The position numbers and the translations under genes are program-made. From Agromyces aurantiacus (GTDB taxonomy: Bacteria > Actinomycetota > Actinomycetes > Actinomycetales > Microbacteriaceae), in contig NZ_JAFBBW010000001.1 of assembly GCF_016907355.1 (NCBI RefSeq), positions 2,356,001-2,420,000 on the forward strand: a DNA stretch of 64,000 nt, read 5' to 3'. Under the pieces are notes generated by a model, which worked only from the letters and a program-made list of their open reading frames with translations, did not search any database and was not told the DNA's origin. Below, one piece after another: positions 45,868 to 54,835 of the stretch; position 1 is the stretch's first letter, and the number at the start of each line of letters is the position of its first letter.

Positions 45868-46485
45868 TCAATGCGAGCTGCTTGGCTCCTCCGCGCTTCG
45901 CATCTCGAATGCCTGCGTGAACGCGGGGCCGTCCGGATCCCCGACGATGGCCTCGAGCTTGAGTCCGCCGAACGCGGATCGGCTGACGAGGAGCGTCCAT
46001 TCGATCTCATGGTCGTCGTTGCTCATCGAAACGTGCAGGTTGTCATGATTCAGCCGCCAGGTTCCCTCCGCATCGAGGTGCTCCGCGGCCATCTCCACGA
46101 CACCGGTGCCCCAGTACGCCGACTGATCGGGGACGGTCAGGTCGCGAGCCGTCGCCTTTCCCGCCTCTGTCAAGTGCAATTCGCCGGGAGCATCGCCTGA
46201 CGCGCTCACCCAGGTCCCGACCAGCGCTGCGTCTGCGGTGTCGCCGATCGGCTGCGGCGCATATCCGAACGCCAAGACGATGACTGAAGTTGCTGCGACG
46301 GAACACGTCAGCAACGTCACGAAGACGCCATCGAGCCACCGAGACGTCTGCGCCCGCGAGGCGCCTCCTTCATGGTCGCGTCGACGCGCGATGGAGGTTC
46401 GGACGACGAGGATCGTGGCGATGATGAGAACCAGGTAGCCAACCGCGCAGGCCATCAGGAAGGGCAGAACGATGATGGCATTCAC
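45868..46485 (-). CDS. hypothetical membrane-anchored protein
   Basis: A 205-aa protein I cannot assign. Two N-terminal hydrophobic spans (VLPFLMACAVGYLVLIIATILVV and VFVTLLTCSVAATSVIVLAFGY) flank a short basic loop. About 120 extracytoplasmic residues follow that look beta-rich (GTWVSASGDAPGELHLTEAGKA, AEGTWRLNHDNLHVSMSNDDHEIEW), like small lipocalin-type or immunity-type domains. Codon use is less GC-biased than its neighbours, with many A/T third positions, which suggests recent acquisition. GTG 46485 with GGAG 5 nt upstream. Confidence 0.65.
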   Translation of the reverse strand: MNAIIVLPFLMACAVGYLVLIIATILVVRTSIARRRDHEGGASRAQTSRWLDGVFVTLLTCSVAATSVIVLAFGYAPQPIGDTADAALVGTWVSASGDAPGELHLTEAGKATARDLTVPDQSAYWGTGVVEMAAEHLDAEGTWRLNHDNLHVSMSNDDHEIEWTLLVSRSAFGGLKLEAIVGDPDGPAFTQAFEMRSAEEPSSSH

Positions 46486-46721
46486 GGTGTCTCCGAAGTT
46501 CGACGTGGCCGCGTCGCGGCCGACTGCCACCAACGTACGGGAACACAGCGTCCCCCCTCGGTTCCGAGCCACGGGTGGACCCTGAGCGGACGATCGTCAC
46601 CGATGCCTGCCGATGCCCGCGGTGGGGAACTCGGTCGCGTGGCCGTCGAGTTCGAGTGCCGGACGCCTTGGGCCGAGATCCTGCATTGCCTCGCAGGTCG
46701 CCCGGCTGCGACGATGGCGCG

Positions 46722-47480
46722 ATGATCGATCAACAGCGGCTCTGGGACGAACGGGCCGCGCGCGACTACGACACGCCGGGCGAAGGCATGTTCGCGCCTG
46801 ATGTGCTCGACCGGACGGTCGAGCGACTGGCTCGGCTCGCCGACGGCGGGAGGGCGCTGGAGTTCGCGATCGGCACCGGTCGGGTCGCCATCCCGCTGTC
46901 CGCGGCCGGCGTCGACGTGAGCGGGATCGAGCTGTCCCACGCGATGATCGCCCGGCTGCGCGAGAAGGTCGGCGAAGCGGAGATCCCAGTGGTGCAAGGC
47001 GACATGACGACGACGTTCGCGGGCCGCGACTTCTCGTTGGCGTTCCTCGTGTTCAACACGATCGCCAACCTGCTCACGCAGGACGAGCAGGTCGAGTGCT
47101 TCCGCAACGCTGCTCGTCACCTGAGGCCCGGCGGTCGATTCGTCGTCGAGCTCTGGGTCCCCCAGCTGCGATCCCTCGCACCCGGCCATCCCGGCACGGT
47201 CGAGGTCAGCCGGCCGGGGTACCTGCTGGTGGACACGTACGACACCATCCGTCAGTTGGTCATCTCGCACCACGTGCGTTTCGGCCCCGACCTCGCCGAC
47301 GGGAGCGACGCGCGGATGTCGCGGACACCGCAGCGATACGTCTGGCCGGGCGAACTGGACCTCATGGCGCGCCTCGCGGGCTTCGACCTCGAAGCACGCT
47401 GGGCGGACTGGGACGGCGAGCAGTTCACCGCGGATTCCCGGAGCCACGTGTCCGTGTACCGGCTGGCCGGGCCCGGCTGA
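46722..47480 (+). CDS. class I SAM-dependent methyltransferase
   Basis: A 252-aa methyltransferase of the Methyltransf_25/11 type. Motif I is ALEFAIGTGRVAIPLSAAGVDVSGIELS (with Ala-Ile in place of the usual Gly-Cys, so EFAIGTGR). A post-motif VVQGDMTT and RHLRPGGRFVVELWVP follow. Substrate unknown. GACGAT at 46710-46715 lies 6 nt before ATG 46722, so probably leaderless. The 237 bp upstream, back to the unknown membrane protein, holds no gene I can support. Confidence 0.85.
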   Translation: MIDQQRLWDERAARDYDTPGEGMFAPDVLDRTVERLARLADGGRALEFAIGTGRVAIPLSAAGVDVSGIELSHAMIARLREKVGEAEIPVVQGDMTTTFAGRDFSLAFLVFNTIANLLTQDEQVECFRNAARHLRPGGRFVVELWVPQLRSLAPGHPGTVEVSRPGYLLVDTYDTIRQLVISHHVRFGPDLADGSDARMSRTPQRYVWPGELDLMARLAGFDLEARWADWDGEQFTADSRSHVSVYRLAGPG

Positions 47481-47482
47481 TC

Positions 47483-49081
47483 TCAGGCGAGCTCGATGAG
47501 CTCCTGGTACTCGCGGCTCCAGTGGTCCTCGACGCCGTCGGGCATGATGAGCACCCGCTCGGGATTCAGGGCCTCGACGGCGCCCGGGTCGTGCGAGACG
47601 AGCACGACGGCGCCCTCGTAGTGCGCGAGCGCGTCGAGGATCTCGGCGCGGCTCGCGGGGTCGAGGTTGTTCGTCGGCTCGTCGAGGAGGAGCACGTTCG
47701 CCCCCGAGACGACGATCATCGCGAGCGCGAGCCTGGTCTTCTCACCGCCGGAGAGCACGCCGGCGGGCTTGTGCACGTCGTCGCCGGTGAAGAGGAACGA
47801 GCCGAGCACCTTGCGAGCCTCGGTCTCGGTCAGGTTCGGCGAGGCGCTGACCATGTTCTGCAGCACGGTGCGCTTCACGTCGAGGGTCTCGTGCTCCTGC
47901 GCGTAGTAGCCGACGCGCAGTCCATGGCCCGGTTCGACGACGCCCGTGTCGGGTCGGTCGACGCCCGCGAGGATCCGCAGGAGCGTGGTCTTGCCCGCGC
48001 CGTTCAGGCCGATGATGACGACCTTCGACCCGCGGTCGATCGCGAGGTCGACGGCGGTGAAGATCTCGAGCGAGCCGTAGCTCTTCGACAAGTCGGCCGC
48101 GGTGAGCGGCGTGCGACCGCAGGGTGCGGGGGTCGGGAACCGGAGCTTCGCGACGCGATCGACGGCGCGCACCTCCTCGAGGCCGGCGAGCAGCTTCTCG
48201 GCGCGCGCGACCATCTGGTGGGCGGCGGCGGCCTTGGTGGCCTTCGCACCGAACTTCGCGGCCTGCTGGCGCAGCGCGTCGGCCTTCTTCTCGGCGTTGA
48301 CGCGTTCCTTCTTGCGGCGCTCCTCGTCGGCGGCGCGCTGGCGCAGGTAGTGCTTCCAGCCCATGTTGTAGATGTCGATGACCGAGCGGTTCGCGTCGAG
48401 GTAGAACACGCGGTTCACGACCTCGCCGACGAGCTCGACGTCGTGGCTGATGACGATGACGCCGCCCTTGTAGCCCTTGAGGAATTCGCGGAGCCACACG
48501 ACGGAGTCGGCGTCGAGGTGGTTGGTCGGCTCGTCGAGGATCATCGTGTCGGCGTCGGAGAAGAGGATCCGGGCGAGCTCGATGCGGCGGCGCTGGCCGC
48601 CCGAGAGCGTCTTCAGCGGCTGGTCGAGGATGCGGTCGGGCAGGTTGAGGTTCGAGGCGATCGACGCGGCCTCGGCCTCGGCCGCGTACCCGCCGAGCGC
48701 CTGGAAGCGGTCGGTGAGGGTGCCGTAGCGCTTCATCGCCTTCGCCGCGATCTCCGCATCGTCGGAGCCCATGAGCTCGGATGCCTCGTGCATGCCGAGC
48801 ACGAGGGAGCCGAGGCCGCGCGCGTCGAGGATGCGGGTGCGGGCCAGCATCTCGGGGTCGCCCGACCGCGGATCCTGGGGCAGGTAGCCGATCTCGCCGG
48901 ACCGGTCGATGCGGCCTGCGGTGGGCAGCGTCTCGCCGGCGAGCGTCTTCGTGAGCGTCGTCTTCCCGGCGCCGTTGCGCCCGACGAGCCCGATCTTGTC
49001 GCCGTCGGAGACGCGGAAGTTCACGCCCTCCATGAGCACGCGCGCGCCCACGCGGATCTCCAGGTCCTGGACGGCGAGCAC
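47483..49081 (-). CDS. ABC-F family ATP-binding protein
   Basis: A 532-aa protein with two ABC domains in one chain and no membrane part. Domain 1: Walker A GRNGAGKTTLTK, signature LSGGQRRRIELA, Walker B MILDEPTNHLD. A charged linker (AADEERRKKERVNAEKKADALRQQAAKF) is followed by domain 2: Walker A GLNGAGKTTLLR, LSGGEKTRLALA, LLLDEPTNNLD. ABC-F proteins act on ribosomes, in translation or antibiotic protection; this one looks like a housekeeping form. GTG start behind GGAGGTCACC, a good ribosome site. Confidence 0.93.
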   Translation of the reverse strand: MLAVQDLEIRVGARVLMEGVNFRVSDGDKIGLVGRNGAGKTTLTKTLAGETLPTAGRIDRSGEIGYLPQDPRSGDPEMLARTRILDARGLGSLVLGMHEASELMGSDDAEIAAKAMKRYGTLTDRFQALGGYAAEAEAASIASNLNLPDRILDQPLKTLSGGQRRRIELARILFSDADTMILDEPTNHLDADSVVWLREFLKGYKGGVIVISHDVELVGEVVNRVFYLDANRSVIDIYNMGWKHYLRQRAADEERRKKERVNAEKKADALRQQAAKFGAKATKAAAAHQMVARAEKLLAGLEEVRAVDRVAKLRFPTPAPCGRTPLTAADLSKSYGSLEIFTAVDLAIDRGSKVVIIGLNGAGKTTLLRILAGVDRPDTGVVEPGHGLRVGYYAQEHETLDVKRTVLQNMVSASPNLTETEARKVLGSFLFTGDDVHKPAGVLSGGEKTRLALAMIVVSGANVLLLDEPTNNLDPASRAEILDALAHYEGAVVLVSHDPGAVEALNPERVLIMPDGVEDHWSREYQELIELA

Positions 49082-49164
49082 GGTGACCTCCGGTGGGGGC
49101 GGTGATGGGGGTGGACGTGCCGAACGGCACAGCCCTCCAGTCTAGCGGGGGCGGGGATGCCGAG

Positions 49165-49186
49165 TGTCGCCGGGGCCCGGCAGACT
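49165..49186 (+). promoter_or_regulatory. PafBC/RecA-NDp-like promoter of the AlkZ-like gene
   Basis: TGTCGCCG at 49165-49172, 8 nt, CAGACT at 49181-49186, then 6 nt to ATG 49193. Six of eight positions of TGTCRGTG match and the spacing is exact. It is weaker than the other three, but the gene is also of a DNA-repair-like family. Confidence 0.4.
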
Positions 49187-49192
49187 GGCGTG

Positions 49193-50302
49193 ATGGCGAC
49201 CGACTCCTCCCCCGCGCTGCGCGCGGCCCGGCTCGCGGCGCACGGCTTCCGCGACCGCACCGACGACGTGGTCGCGGTCGTGGAACGGCTCGGGGCCATC
49301 CAGGCGCAGGACCTCGCCGCCGCCAAGTGGGCGGTCGGCAGCCGGATGTCGCACCCCACCGTCGAGGCGGTCGACGACGCGATCGAGTCGCGCCGGATCG
49401 TGCGCTCGTGGCCCATGCGCGGCACGCTCCACCTCATCCCGACGCGGATGCTGCGGCCGGTCCTCTCGATCACCGGGCCGCGGGTGATCGCGCAGGCGGG
49501 GCTCCGGCACCGGCAGCTCGAGTTGGGCCCCGCCGAGTACCGCACCGCGCGCGCGACGGTCGAGCGCGAGCTCGCGGGCGGGGCCAGCGCGACGCGCGAG
49601 CAGCTCGCCGCGATGTGGGCTGCCGCCGGTCTCGAGACTCCTGGCCAGCGCCTGTACCATCTGATCTGGTGGCTCGCACAGGACGCCGTGCTGTGCGGCG
49701 GGCCGGTCGACGGGCGCGTGCAGCACTTCGCCCTGCTCGACGAGTGGGCGCCCGCCCCGTCCGATGCCCCGACCGAGCGCGACGAGGTGCTCGGCGAGCT
49801 GTTCGCCGCGTACGTCGGCGGACACGGTCCGGCGACGATCGCCGACTTCGCGTGGTGGGCGGGGCTCACGCTCGCCGATGCGCGCACGGCGCGTGCCGCC
49901 GCCGGCGAGCTCGTCGAACCGTTCCCGGGCCGCGACGAACGGTACGTGCGCGCGGGGTCGACGGATGGCACCGCCGCGCGCCCCAGCGGCGCGCTCGCGC
50001 TCGCCGGATTCGACGAGTACTTCCTCGGCTACGCCGACCGGTCGGCCGTGTGCGAGCCCGAGTTCGCCGAGCTGGTCGTGCCCGGCCGGAACGGCGTGTT
50101 CCAGCCATTGCTCGTGCTCGACGGACGGGTCGTCGGAACCTGGGCGCGCACCGGCACCGCGGCCCGGCCCCGGGTCGAGCTCCGCTGGTTCCGGTCGGTG
50201 CCCTCGGCCGCGTCGGCGCGGTTCCGACGTCCGGTCCACGCCTGGGCGCGGTTCGCGGGGATCGCGCTCGCGGAGATCGACGAGCGCGTCCACGGGGCGT
50301 GA
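49193..50302 (+). CDS. winged-helix DNA-binding protein (HTH_42, AlkZ/YcaQ-like)
   Basis: A 369-aa member of the family that includes the DNA glycosylases AlkZ (interstrand crosslink unhooking) and YcaQ. The diagnostic LGAIQAQDLAAAKWAVGSRM (the catalytic QxD/QxQ region) is at about residue 35. Tandem winged helices follow (PTRMLRPVL, EQLAAMWAAAGL), then GHGPATIADFAWWAGLTLADA and a beta domain with DEYFLGYADRS and GVFQPLLVLDGRVVGTW. Whether this one is an active glycosylase is unproven. The start is ATG 49193; the upstream in-frame region overlaps the promoter. Confidence 0.85.
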   Translation: MATDSSPALRAARLAAHGFRDRTDDVVAVVERLGAIQAQDLAAAKWAVGSRMSHPTVEAVDDAIESRRIVRSWPMRGTLHLIPTRMLRPVLSITGPRVIAQAGLRHRQLELGPAEYRTARATVERELAGGASATREQLAAMWAAAGLETPGQRLYHLIWWLAQDAVLCGGPVDGRVQHFALLDEWAPAPSDAPTERDEVLGELFAAYVGGHGPATIADFAWWAGLTLADARTARAAAGELVEPFPGRDERYVRAGSTDGTAARPSGALALAGFDEYFLGYADRSAVCEPEFAELVVPGRNGVFQPLLVLDGRVVGTWARTGTAARPRVELRWFRSVPSAASARFRRPVHAWARFAGIALAEIDERVHGA

Positions 50303-50342
50303 GCGCGCCGACGCGCCATCCGTCGCCTCGCCTGCACATGAC

Positions 50343-50376
50343 GATGGGCGGCCCGGCTGATGCCGGACCGCCCATC
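50343..50376 (-). terminator. terminator after yceI
   Basis: A 15-bp stem (50343-50357 with 50362-50376), loop TGAT. As at 37052, the single C.A mismatch of the plus strand becomes a G.U pair in minus-strand RNA, so it serves yceI, whose stop is 17 nt away. It also lies 41 nt beyond the stop of the converging AlkZ-like gene. Confidence 0.7.
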
Positions 50377-50392
50377 GGGTGCGTCGTGCGTC

Positions 50393-50959
50393 CTACTCCT
50401 GGACGAGCGCCGCCTGCAGCTCGATCGTGATCGTGACCTGCTCGCCGACGAGCACGCCGCCGGTCTCGAGGGTCGCGTTCCATGTGAGGCCGAAGTCCTC
50501 GCGGTTGATCACGGTCTTCGCGGTCGCGCCGCCCTTGTAGTTGCCGTACGGGTCGGTGCCGAACCCGCCGAAGTCGAAGTCGAAGGTGACGGGCTTCGTG
50601 ACGCCCTTGATCGTGAGGTCGCCGTCCACCTTGAAGTCACCGCCCTCGACGCGGACACCGGTCGAGACGAACTCGATCGTCGGGTACTGCTCGGCCTGGA
50701 AGAAGTCGTTCGTGCGCAGGTGCGCATCGCGGTTCGGCTCGTTCGTGTTGATCGAGGCGACCTCCGCCGTCGCGGTCACGCGCGAGTCCAGCGGGTCGGC
50801 CCCGGTCTCGAACGTGGCGTCGAAGCGCTCGAACTTGCCCTTGACCTTGCTGATCATGAGGTGTCGGACGCTGAAGGCCACCTCGCTGTGCGTCGGGTCG
50901 ATCTTCCAGGTGCCGGCGCGGTAGCCGGGGATCTCGATCGTCGTCTCGGTCGTCGTCAT
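50393..50959 (-). CDS. YceI family lipocalin-like protein
   Basis: A 188-aa polyisoprenoid-binding-type barrel. The family opening GTWKIDPTHSEVAFSVRHLMISKVKGKFERFDATF and the later KVDGDLTIKGVTKPVTFDFDFGG and INREDFGLTWNATLETGGVLVGEQVTITIELQA are complete. No signal peptide, so it is cytoplasmic, as usual in actinobacteria. Its role is unclear; it may bind lipophilic isoprenoids. It is unusually low in Ala/Arg for this genome and likely well expressed. Confidence 0.93.
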   Translation of the reverse strand: MTTTETTIEIPGYRAGTWKIDPTHSEVAFSVRHLMISKVKGKFERFDATFETGADPLDSRVTATAEVASINTNEPNRDAHLRTNDFFQAEQYPTIEFVSTGVRVEGGDFKVDGDLTIKGVTKPVTFDFDFGGFGTDPYGNYKGGATAKTVINREDFGLTWNATLETGGVLVGEQVTITIELQAALVQE

Positions 50960-51029
50960 GCGGTTGCTCCCAGTGGTTGCTCTGCGGCCGATCGGCCACA
51001 GTCAATGCAAACGCATGAAGGTTCGCGAT

Positions 51030-52205
51030 CTATTCCCGACCGGCGAGCGTGATCTCCCGACGCAGTTCCAGCACGCGCTCGGCCGCGTCGTCGAGGCGCT
51101 CCATCGGGATCCGTCCGGCCGCGACGGCCGCGGCGACCGAGCCGACGAGCCCGTCGACGCTGATCCCGAACTCCGACGGGTCGGCCGGCAGCACGTAGAG
51201 CAGCAGGTCGCCGCCCGCGGCGATCGCGCGGACCGCGTTCTCGCCCGGGTCGGCGTACTCCGGCAGCTCGTTGTGCTGCAGCATGAGCATGTCGTCGGTG
51301 ACCACGACCCCGTCGAACCCGAGCTCGTCGCGCAGGATCCGGTGCCATTCGGGCGACAGCGACGCCGGCGCGGCATCGACCGCGGGGTACGCGAGGTGGC
51401 CGGTCATCACCAGTTCCGCACCGGCATCGATCCCTGCGCGGAACGGCACCGAGGCGCCCCCACGCCAGTCGTCGAGCGTGAGCGGCGCGCTCGGGATCGA
51501 CGTGTGGGAGTCGCCGGGCGCGGCGCCGTGGCCCGGAAAGTGCTTGAGCGTGGTCGCCACCACGCCGTGCTCGCCGTCGACGGCGGCGGCGACGCGCTCG
51601 GCCGCAGTGGCGGGATCGGTGCCCAGGACGCGCTCGAAGATGAACGAGCCCGGGTCGGCCGTGACATCCGCCACGACGCCGAAGTTGACGTTCACGCCCG
51701 ACGCCGCGAGCGCCGCGGCCCTGGCGGCGAACGCGTCGCGGACCGCGTCGGCGGGCTGACCGCGCAGGTCGCCGGGCGCGGGTGCGGGGTCCCACGGGAT
51801 CCGGCTCACGATCCCGCCCTCCTGGTCGATGCCGACGAGCGTCGCGGCCTCGGGGTCGGTCTGGAGCGCCCCCGCGAGCGCGGCGGTGGCGGCCTGGTCG
51901 GGCGGGATGTTGTCGCCCATGAGGATCACGCCCGCGATGCCCTGGTCCACGAGCGCCCGCAGCGGGGCGGGGTCGGTGCCCGGCGCGTGGAGCATGAGCA
52001 GGGAGGCGGCCTTCTGCTCGACGGACATCCCGGCCACGCGTTCGGCGGCCCACTCGGCGGCCGTCGGCGGGGTCGGGGTGGGCGTCGGCGATGGGGTGTG
52101 GGCGGCCGTCGGCGTTGCCGAGGGCGCGGCCGCGGGCCCGGCGCATCCGGCGAGCATCGACAGCGCGACCGCGGCGGTCAGGAGGGAGGGGACGGCGCGA
52201 CGCAC
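51030..52205 (-). CDS. glycoside hydrolase family 3 lipoprotein (NagZ-like beta-N-acetylhexosaminidase)
   Basis: A 391-aa exported lipoprotein. Signal and lipobox MRRAVPSLLTAAVALSMLAGC, then a Ser/Thr/Pro-rich linker (residues about 24-48). The GH3 barrel has LVGIDQEGGIVSRI, the NagZ-type TTLKHFPGHGAAPGDSHTSIP (general acid/base His) and nucleophile Asp in FDGVVVTDDMLML. It should remove terminal GlcNAc from muropeptides or glycans at the cell surface. TAGACT (complement of 52212-52217) lies 6 nt before GTG 52205; a leaderless start. Confidence 0.92.
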   Translation of the reverse strand: MRRAVPSLLTAAVALSMLAGCAGPAAAPSATPTAAHTPSPTPTPTPPTAAEWAAERVAGMSVEQKAASLLMLHAPGTDPAPLRALVDQGIAGVILMGDNIPPDQAATAALAGALQTDPEAATLVGIDQEGGIVSRIPWDPAPAPGDLRGQPADAVRDAFAARAAALAASGVNVNFGVVADVTADPGSFIFERVLGTDPATAAERVAAAVDGEHGVVATTLKHFPGHGAAPGDSHTSIPSAPLTLDDWRGGASVPFRAGIDAGAELVMTGHLAYPAVDAAPASLSPEWHRILRDELGFDGVVVTDDMLMLQHNELPEYADPGENAVRAIAAGGDLLLYVLPADPSEFGISVDGLVGSVAAAVAAGRIPMERLDDAAERVLELRREITLAGRE

Positions 52206-52260
52206 CGGGCGAGTCTACGACGCCGCGGATCGGAGGCGGCTCCGAGGCAGGGTAGAACGG

Positions 52261-53088
52261 ATGGTGATGAACCTCGACGAGCACGACCGCGAGATCCTGC
52301 GCCGGTACGCGGCCGACGCCACCTTCATGGCGGGCGGTGCGGCGGCGATCCTGCTGCAGCTCGCCGATCCGCGCATCGCCGCCGGGGTGGCCCGGCACAG
52401 CGGGTTCCGCGAGCGCCCGCTCGACCGGCTCGCGGCGACCCACCAGTACCTGATGGCGCTGTGGTTCGGCGACGAGCGCGACATCCGGGCCGTGGTCCGT
52501 GCCGTGAACGCCCGACACGCGCACGTGCGCGGCGACGACGCGCCCCGGTACGACGCGCGTGAGCCCGACGCACAGCGCTGGGTGGCCGCGACGATCCTGC
52601 ACGTCGGCACCGACCTCGAACGGCGGATGTCGCGCAGGCCGCTCGACCCGGCGACGGCCGACGCACTCGTCCGCGCCTACGCCCCGCTCGCCGGACGCCT
52701 GCAGGGCGCCTCGGCCGGATGGCCGTCGACCCGCGCGGAGTTCGACGCCTGGTGGTCCGAGCGGCTGTCGCACCTCGAGGTCGGCCCCGAGGCGCGCGCG
52801 GTCGCGCGCGACCTGCTCGCCGGCACTGGCCTGCCCGCGCCGCTGCGCCCGCTCATGGCGCCCGTGCGCCTGGTGACGGTCGCGCTGCTGCCGCCCGAGG
52901 TCCGAGCGGGCTACGGCTTCGGGTGGACGCCGCGCATCCAGCGGGTCGCGGGCGCCTGGATCGCGGTGCTCGGTGCCGCCCGGCGCATCGTGCCGATGCC
53001 GGTGCGCACCATTCCCATGCGGATATCGCTCCGGCGCGTGCGGCAGCGCAGCCGCTACGCTGAGGGTGACCTGCGAGGACGAGGATGA
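52261..53088 (+). CDS. oxygenase MpaB family protein (DUF2236)
   Basis: A protein of about 275 residues of the latex-clearing protein/MpaB family. The characteristic heme-region sequence is LRRYAADATFMAGGAAAILLQLADPRIAAGVARHSGFRERPLDRL, with later ILHVGTDLE. Some family members bind heme b and oxygenate; a specific substrate cannot be given. The start is unsettled among ATG 52261, GTG 52264 and ATG 52267; TAGAAC at 52253-52258 would suit the last two. Its stop overlaps the next start as ATGA (53085-53088). A basic C-terminal end (RISLRRVRQRSR) is present. Confidence 0.82.
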   Translation: MVMNLDEHDREILRRYAADATFMAGGAAAILLQLADPRIAAGVARHSGFRERPLDRLAATHQYLMALWFGDERDIRAVVRAVNARHAHVRGDDAPRYDAREPDAQRWVAATILHVGTDLERRMSRRPLDPATADALVRAYAPLAGRLQGASAGWPSTRAEFDAWWSERLSHLEVGPEARAVARDLLAGTGLPAPLRPLMAPVRLVTVALLPPEVRAGYGFGWTPRIQRVAGAWIAVLGAARRIVPMPVRTIPMRISLRRVRQRSRYAEGDLRGRG

Positions 53089-53579
53089 CCCAGCACGCAT
53101 CGCACCGCGGCGAGCCGCTCGACGCGATCGACCGACGCATCGTCGCGGAACTGAGCCGCGACGGCCGGCTCTCGGTGCGCACCCTCGCCGAGCGCGTGCA
53201 CATCTCCCGCACGGCGGCGCACAACCGCGTGCTCGCGCTGCAGCAGCGCGGGGTGATCACGGGGTTCGGCGCGCAGATCGACCGCAAGGCGATCGGCCTG
53301 AACATCTCCGCGCTCGTGGTGGTCCGCATCGGCGACGTCTCGTGGGAGGAGATCGCAGCCAAGCTCGCGACGCTGCCCTTCGTCGAGAAGGTGCAGGCCG
53401 TCTCGGGCGACATCGACATCATCCTCACCGTCAGCGCGCCCGACCACGAGCAGCTGAGCCAGGCGATCCTGCGCGACATCCACGACATGCCGGGCGTCGT
53501 CTCGACGCGGTCGCACCTGATCCTCGCCGAGATCGACGGTCGCCCGCCCGCGCAGTCGCTGGACATCTGGCGCTCCTGA
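53085..53579 (+). CDS. Lrp/AsnC-family regulator (BkdR-like)
   Basis: A 164-aa regulator with an HTH (LDAIDRRIVAELSRDGRLSVRTLAERVHISRTAAHNRVLALQQRG) and a RAM domain (VEKVQAVSGDIDIILTVSAPDHEQL). It directly precedes the branched-chain dehydrogenase operon, as BkdR does in other bacteria. It would sense branched-chain amino acids and control that operon. Unusually it is translated with an upstream oxygenase-like gene through an ATGA overlap. GAGGACGAGG before the ATG is an additional ribosome site. Confidence 0.88.
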   Translation: MTQHASHRGEPLDAIDRRIVAELSRDGRLSVRTLAERVHISRTAAHNRVLALQQRGVITGFGAQIDRKAIGLNISALVVVRIGDVSWEEIAAKLATLPFVEKVQAVSGDIDIILTVSAPDHEQLSQAILRDIHDMPGVVSTRSHLILAEIDGRPPAQSLDIWRS

Positions 53580-53686
53580 GCCGCGTTTCACGGACGCGCG
53601 GCATCCGTTGCGCACGCGGCGTGCCGTTCGTTCACGGTTGCGCCGTACCCCGAGCGGGGGGCCGGAGACTGTCGCACCATGGCCGT

Positions 53687-54835
53687 ATGAGCCTCAACGT
53701 CGAGCATCACGAGACCCGCGTCCTGCCCTCCGAGAAGCCCCTGCGACTGCTGGACAACGCCGGCCATGCGCTGCACGGCCGCGAGACCGGCGGCTTCGAG
53801 CTGCCGCCCGTCGAGACCCTGCTCGAGCTCTACCGGCGCATGGTCATCGCCCGCCGCTTCGACGTGCAGGTCACGGCGCTGACCAAGCAGGGCCGGCTCG
53901 CGACCTACCCGTCGGCGTACGGCCAGGAGGCCTGCGAGATCGGCGTGATCTCGGCGATCACCGCCGACGACTGGTTCTTCCCCACCTACCGCGACAGCAT
54001 CGCCCTGCTCACGCGCGGGCTCGCGCCCGCCGAGATCCTCCAGTCGTTCCGCGGCGACTGGCACAACGGCTGGGACCAGCACGCCCACCGCACCGCCTCC
54101 ATGGCCACCCCGCTCGCCACGCAGGCGCTGCACGCCGTCGGCCTCGCGCACGCCGCCCGGCTGCGCCGCGACCCCATCGTGACCCTCACCTACCTCGGTG
54201 ACGGCGCCACGAGCGAGGGCGACGCGCACGAGGCGTTCAACTTCGCCGCCGTCTGGCAGACGCCGACCGTGTTCCTCGTGCAGAACAACCAGTTCGCCAT
54301 CAGCACGCCGCTCGCCAGGCAGACGCACGCGACGACCCTCGCCGACAAGGCGGTCGGTTATGGCATGCCCGGGTACCACGTCGACGGCAACGACATCGCC
54401 GCGATGTACGCGGTCGCGTCGGCCGCCGTCGAGCGCGCCCGTTCGGGCGGCGGCCCCACGCTCATCGAGGGCCTGACCTACCGCATCGAGTCGCACACGA
54501 ACTCCGACGACCCCACGCGGTATCGCCAGCAGCGCGACGTCGAGCACTGGAAGCGGCGCGACCCGATCGAGCGGCTCGAGAAGTACCTGGTGTCGGAGGG
54601 CGCGCTCACCGACGTCGTCCGGGCCGAAATCGGCGAGGCGGCCGAGGAGCTCGCGGCGCGCACCCGCGACGCCATGTCGGAGGAGCCGCAGCTCGACCCG
54701 CTCGAGCTCTTCGACCACGTCTACGCGACGCCGCGGGCCGCGCTCGCCGAGCAGCGCGCCGCGCTCGAGGCCGAGCTGGCCGCGCACGCCGCGCACGTCG
54801 CGCACGCCGGCGCCGCGGGGGTGCCCGCCCGATGA
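53687..54835 (+). CDS. bkdA: branched-chain 2-oxoacid dehydrogenase E1 component, alpha subunit
   Basis: A 382-aa thiamine-diphosphate subunit. LYRRMVIARRFDVQVTALTKQGRLATYPSAYGQEAC is the family N-domain. The ThDP-binding motif is LGDGATSEGDAHEAFNFAAVWQTPTVFLVQNN (GDG-x26-NN). The phosphorylation-loop region is YRIESHTNSDDPTRYR. Substrate could be branched-chain oxoacids or pyruvate; the BkdR-like regulator and fused E2 favour the former. CACCAT lies 6 nt before ATG 53687. The tail is Ala-rich. It is coupled to the next gene by ATGA (54832-54835). Confidence 0.9.
   Translation: MSLNVEHHETRVLPSEKPLRLLDNAGHALHGRETGGFELPPVETLLELYRRMVIARRFDVQVTALTKQGRLATYPSAYGQEACEIGVISAITADDWFFPTYRDSIALLTRGLAPAEILQSFRGDWHNGWDQHAHRTASMATPLATQALHAVGLAHAARLRRDPIVTLTYLGDGATSEGDAHEAFNFAAVWQTPTVFLVQNNQFAISTPLARQTHATTLADKAVGYGMPGYHVDGNDIAAMYAVASAAVERARSGGGPTLIEGLTYRIESHTNSDDPTRYRQQRDVEHWKRRDPIERLEKYLVSEGALTDVVRAEIGEAAEELAARTRDAMSEEPQLDPLELFDHVYATPRAALAEQRAALEAELAAHAAHVAHAGAAGVPAR

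Noticed and set aside
45384..45920. Plus-strand 178-codon frame spanning the DUF1992 tail and the amphi-Trp gene
   Set aside because: Ser/Arg-rich shadow; the amphi-Trp protein on the other strand has a family signature and ribosome site.
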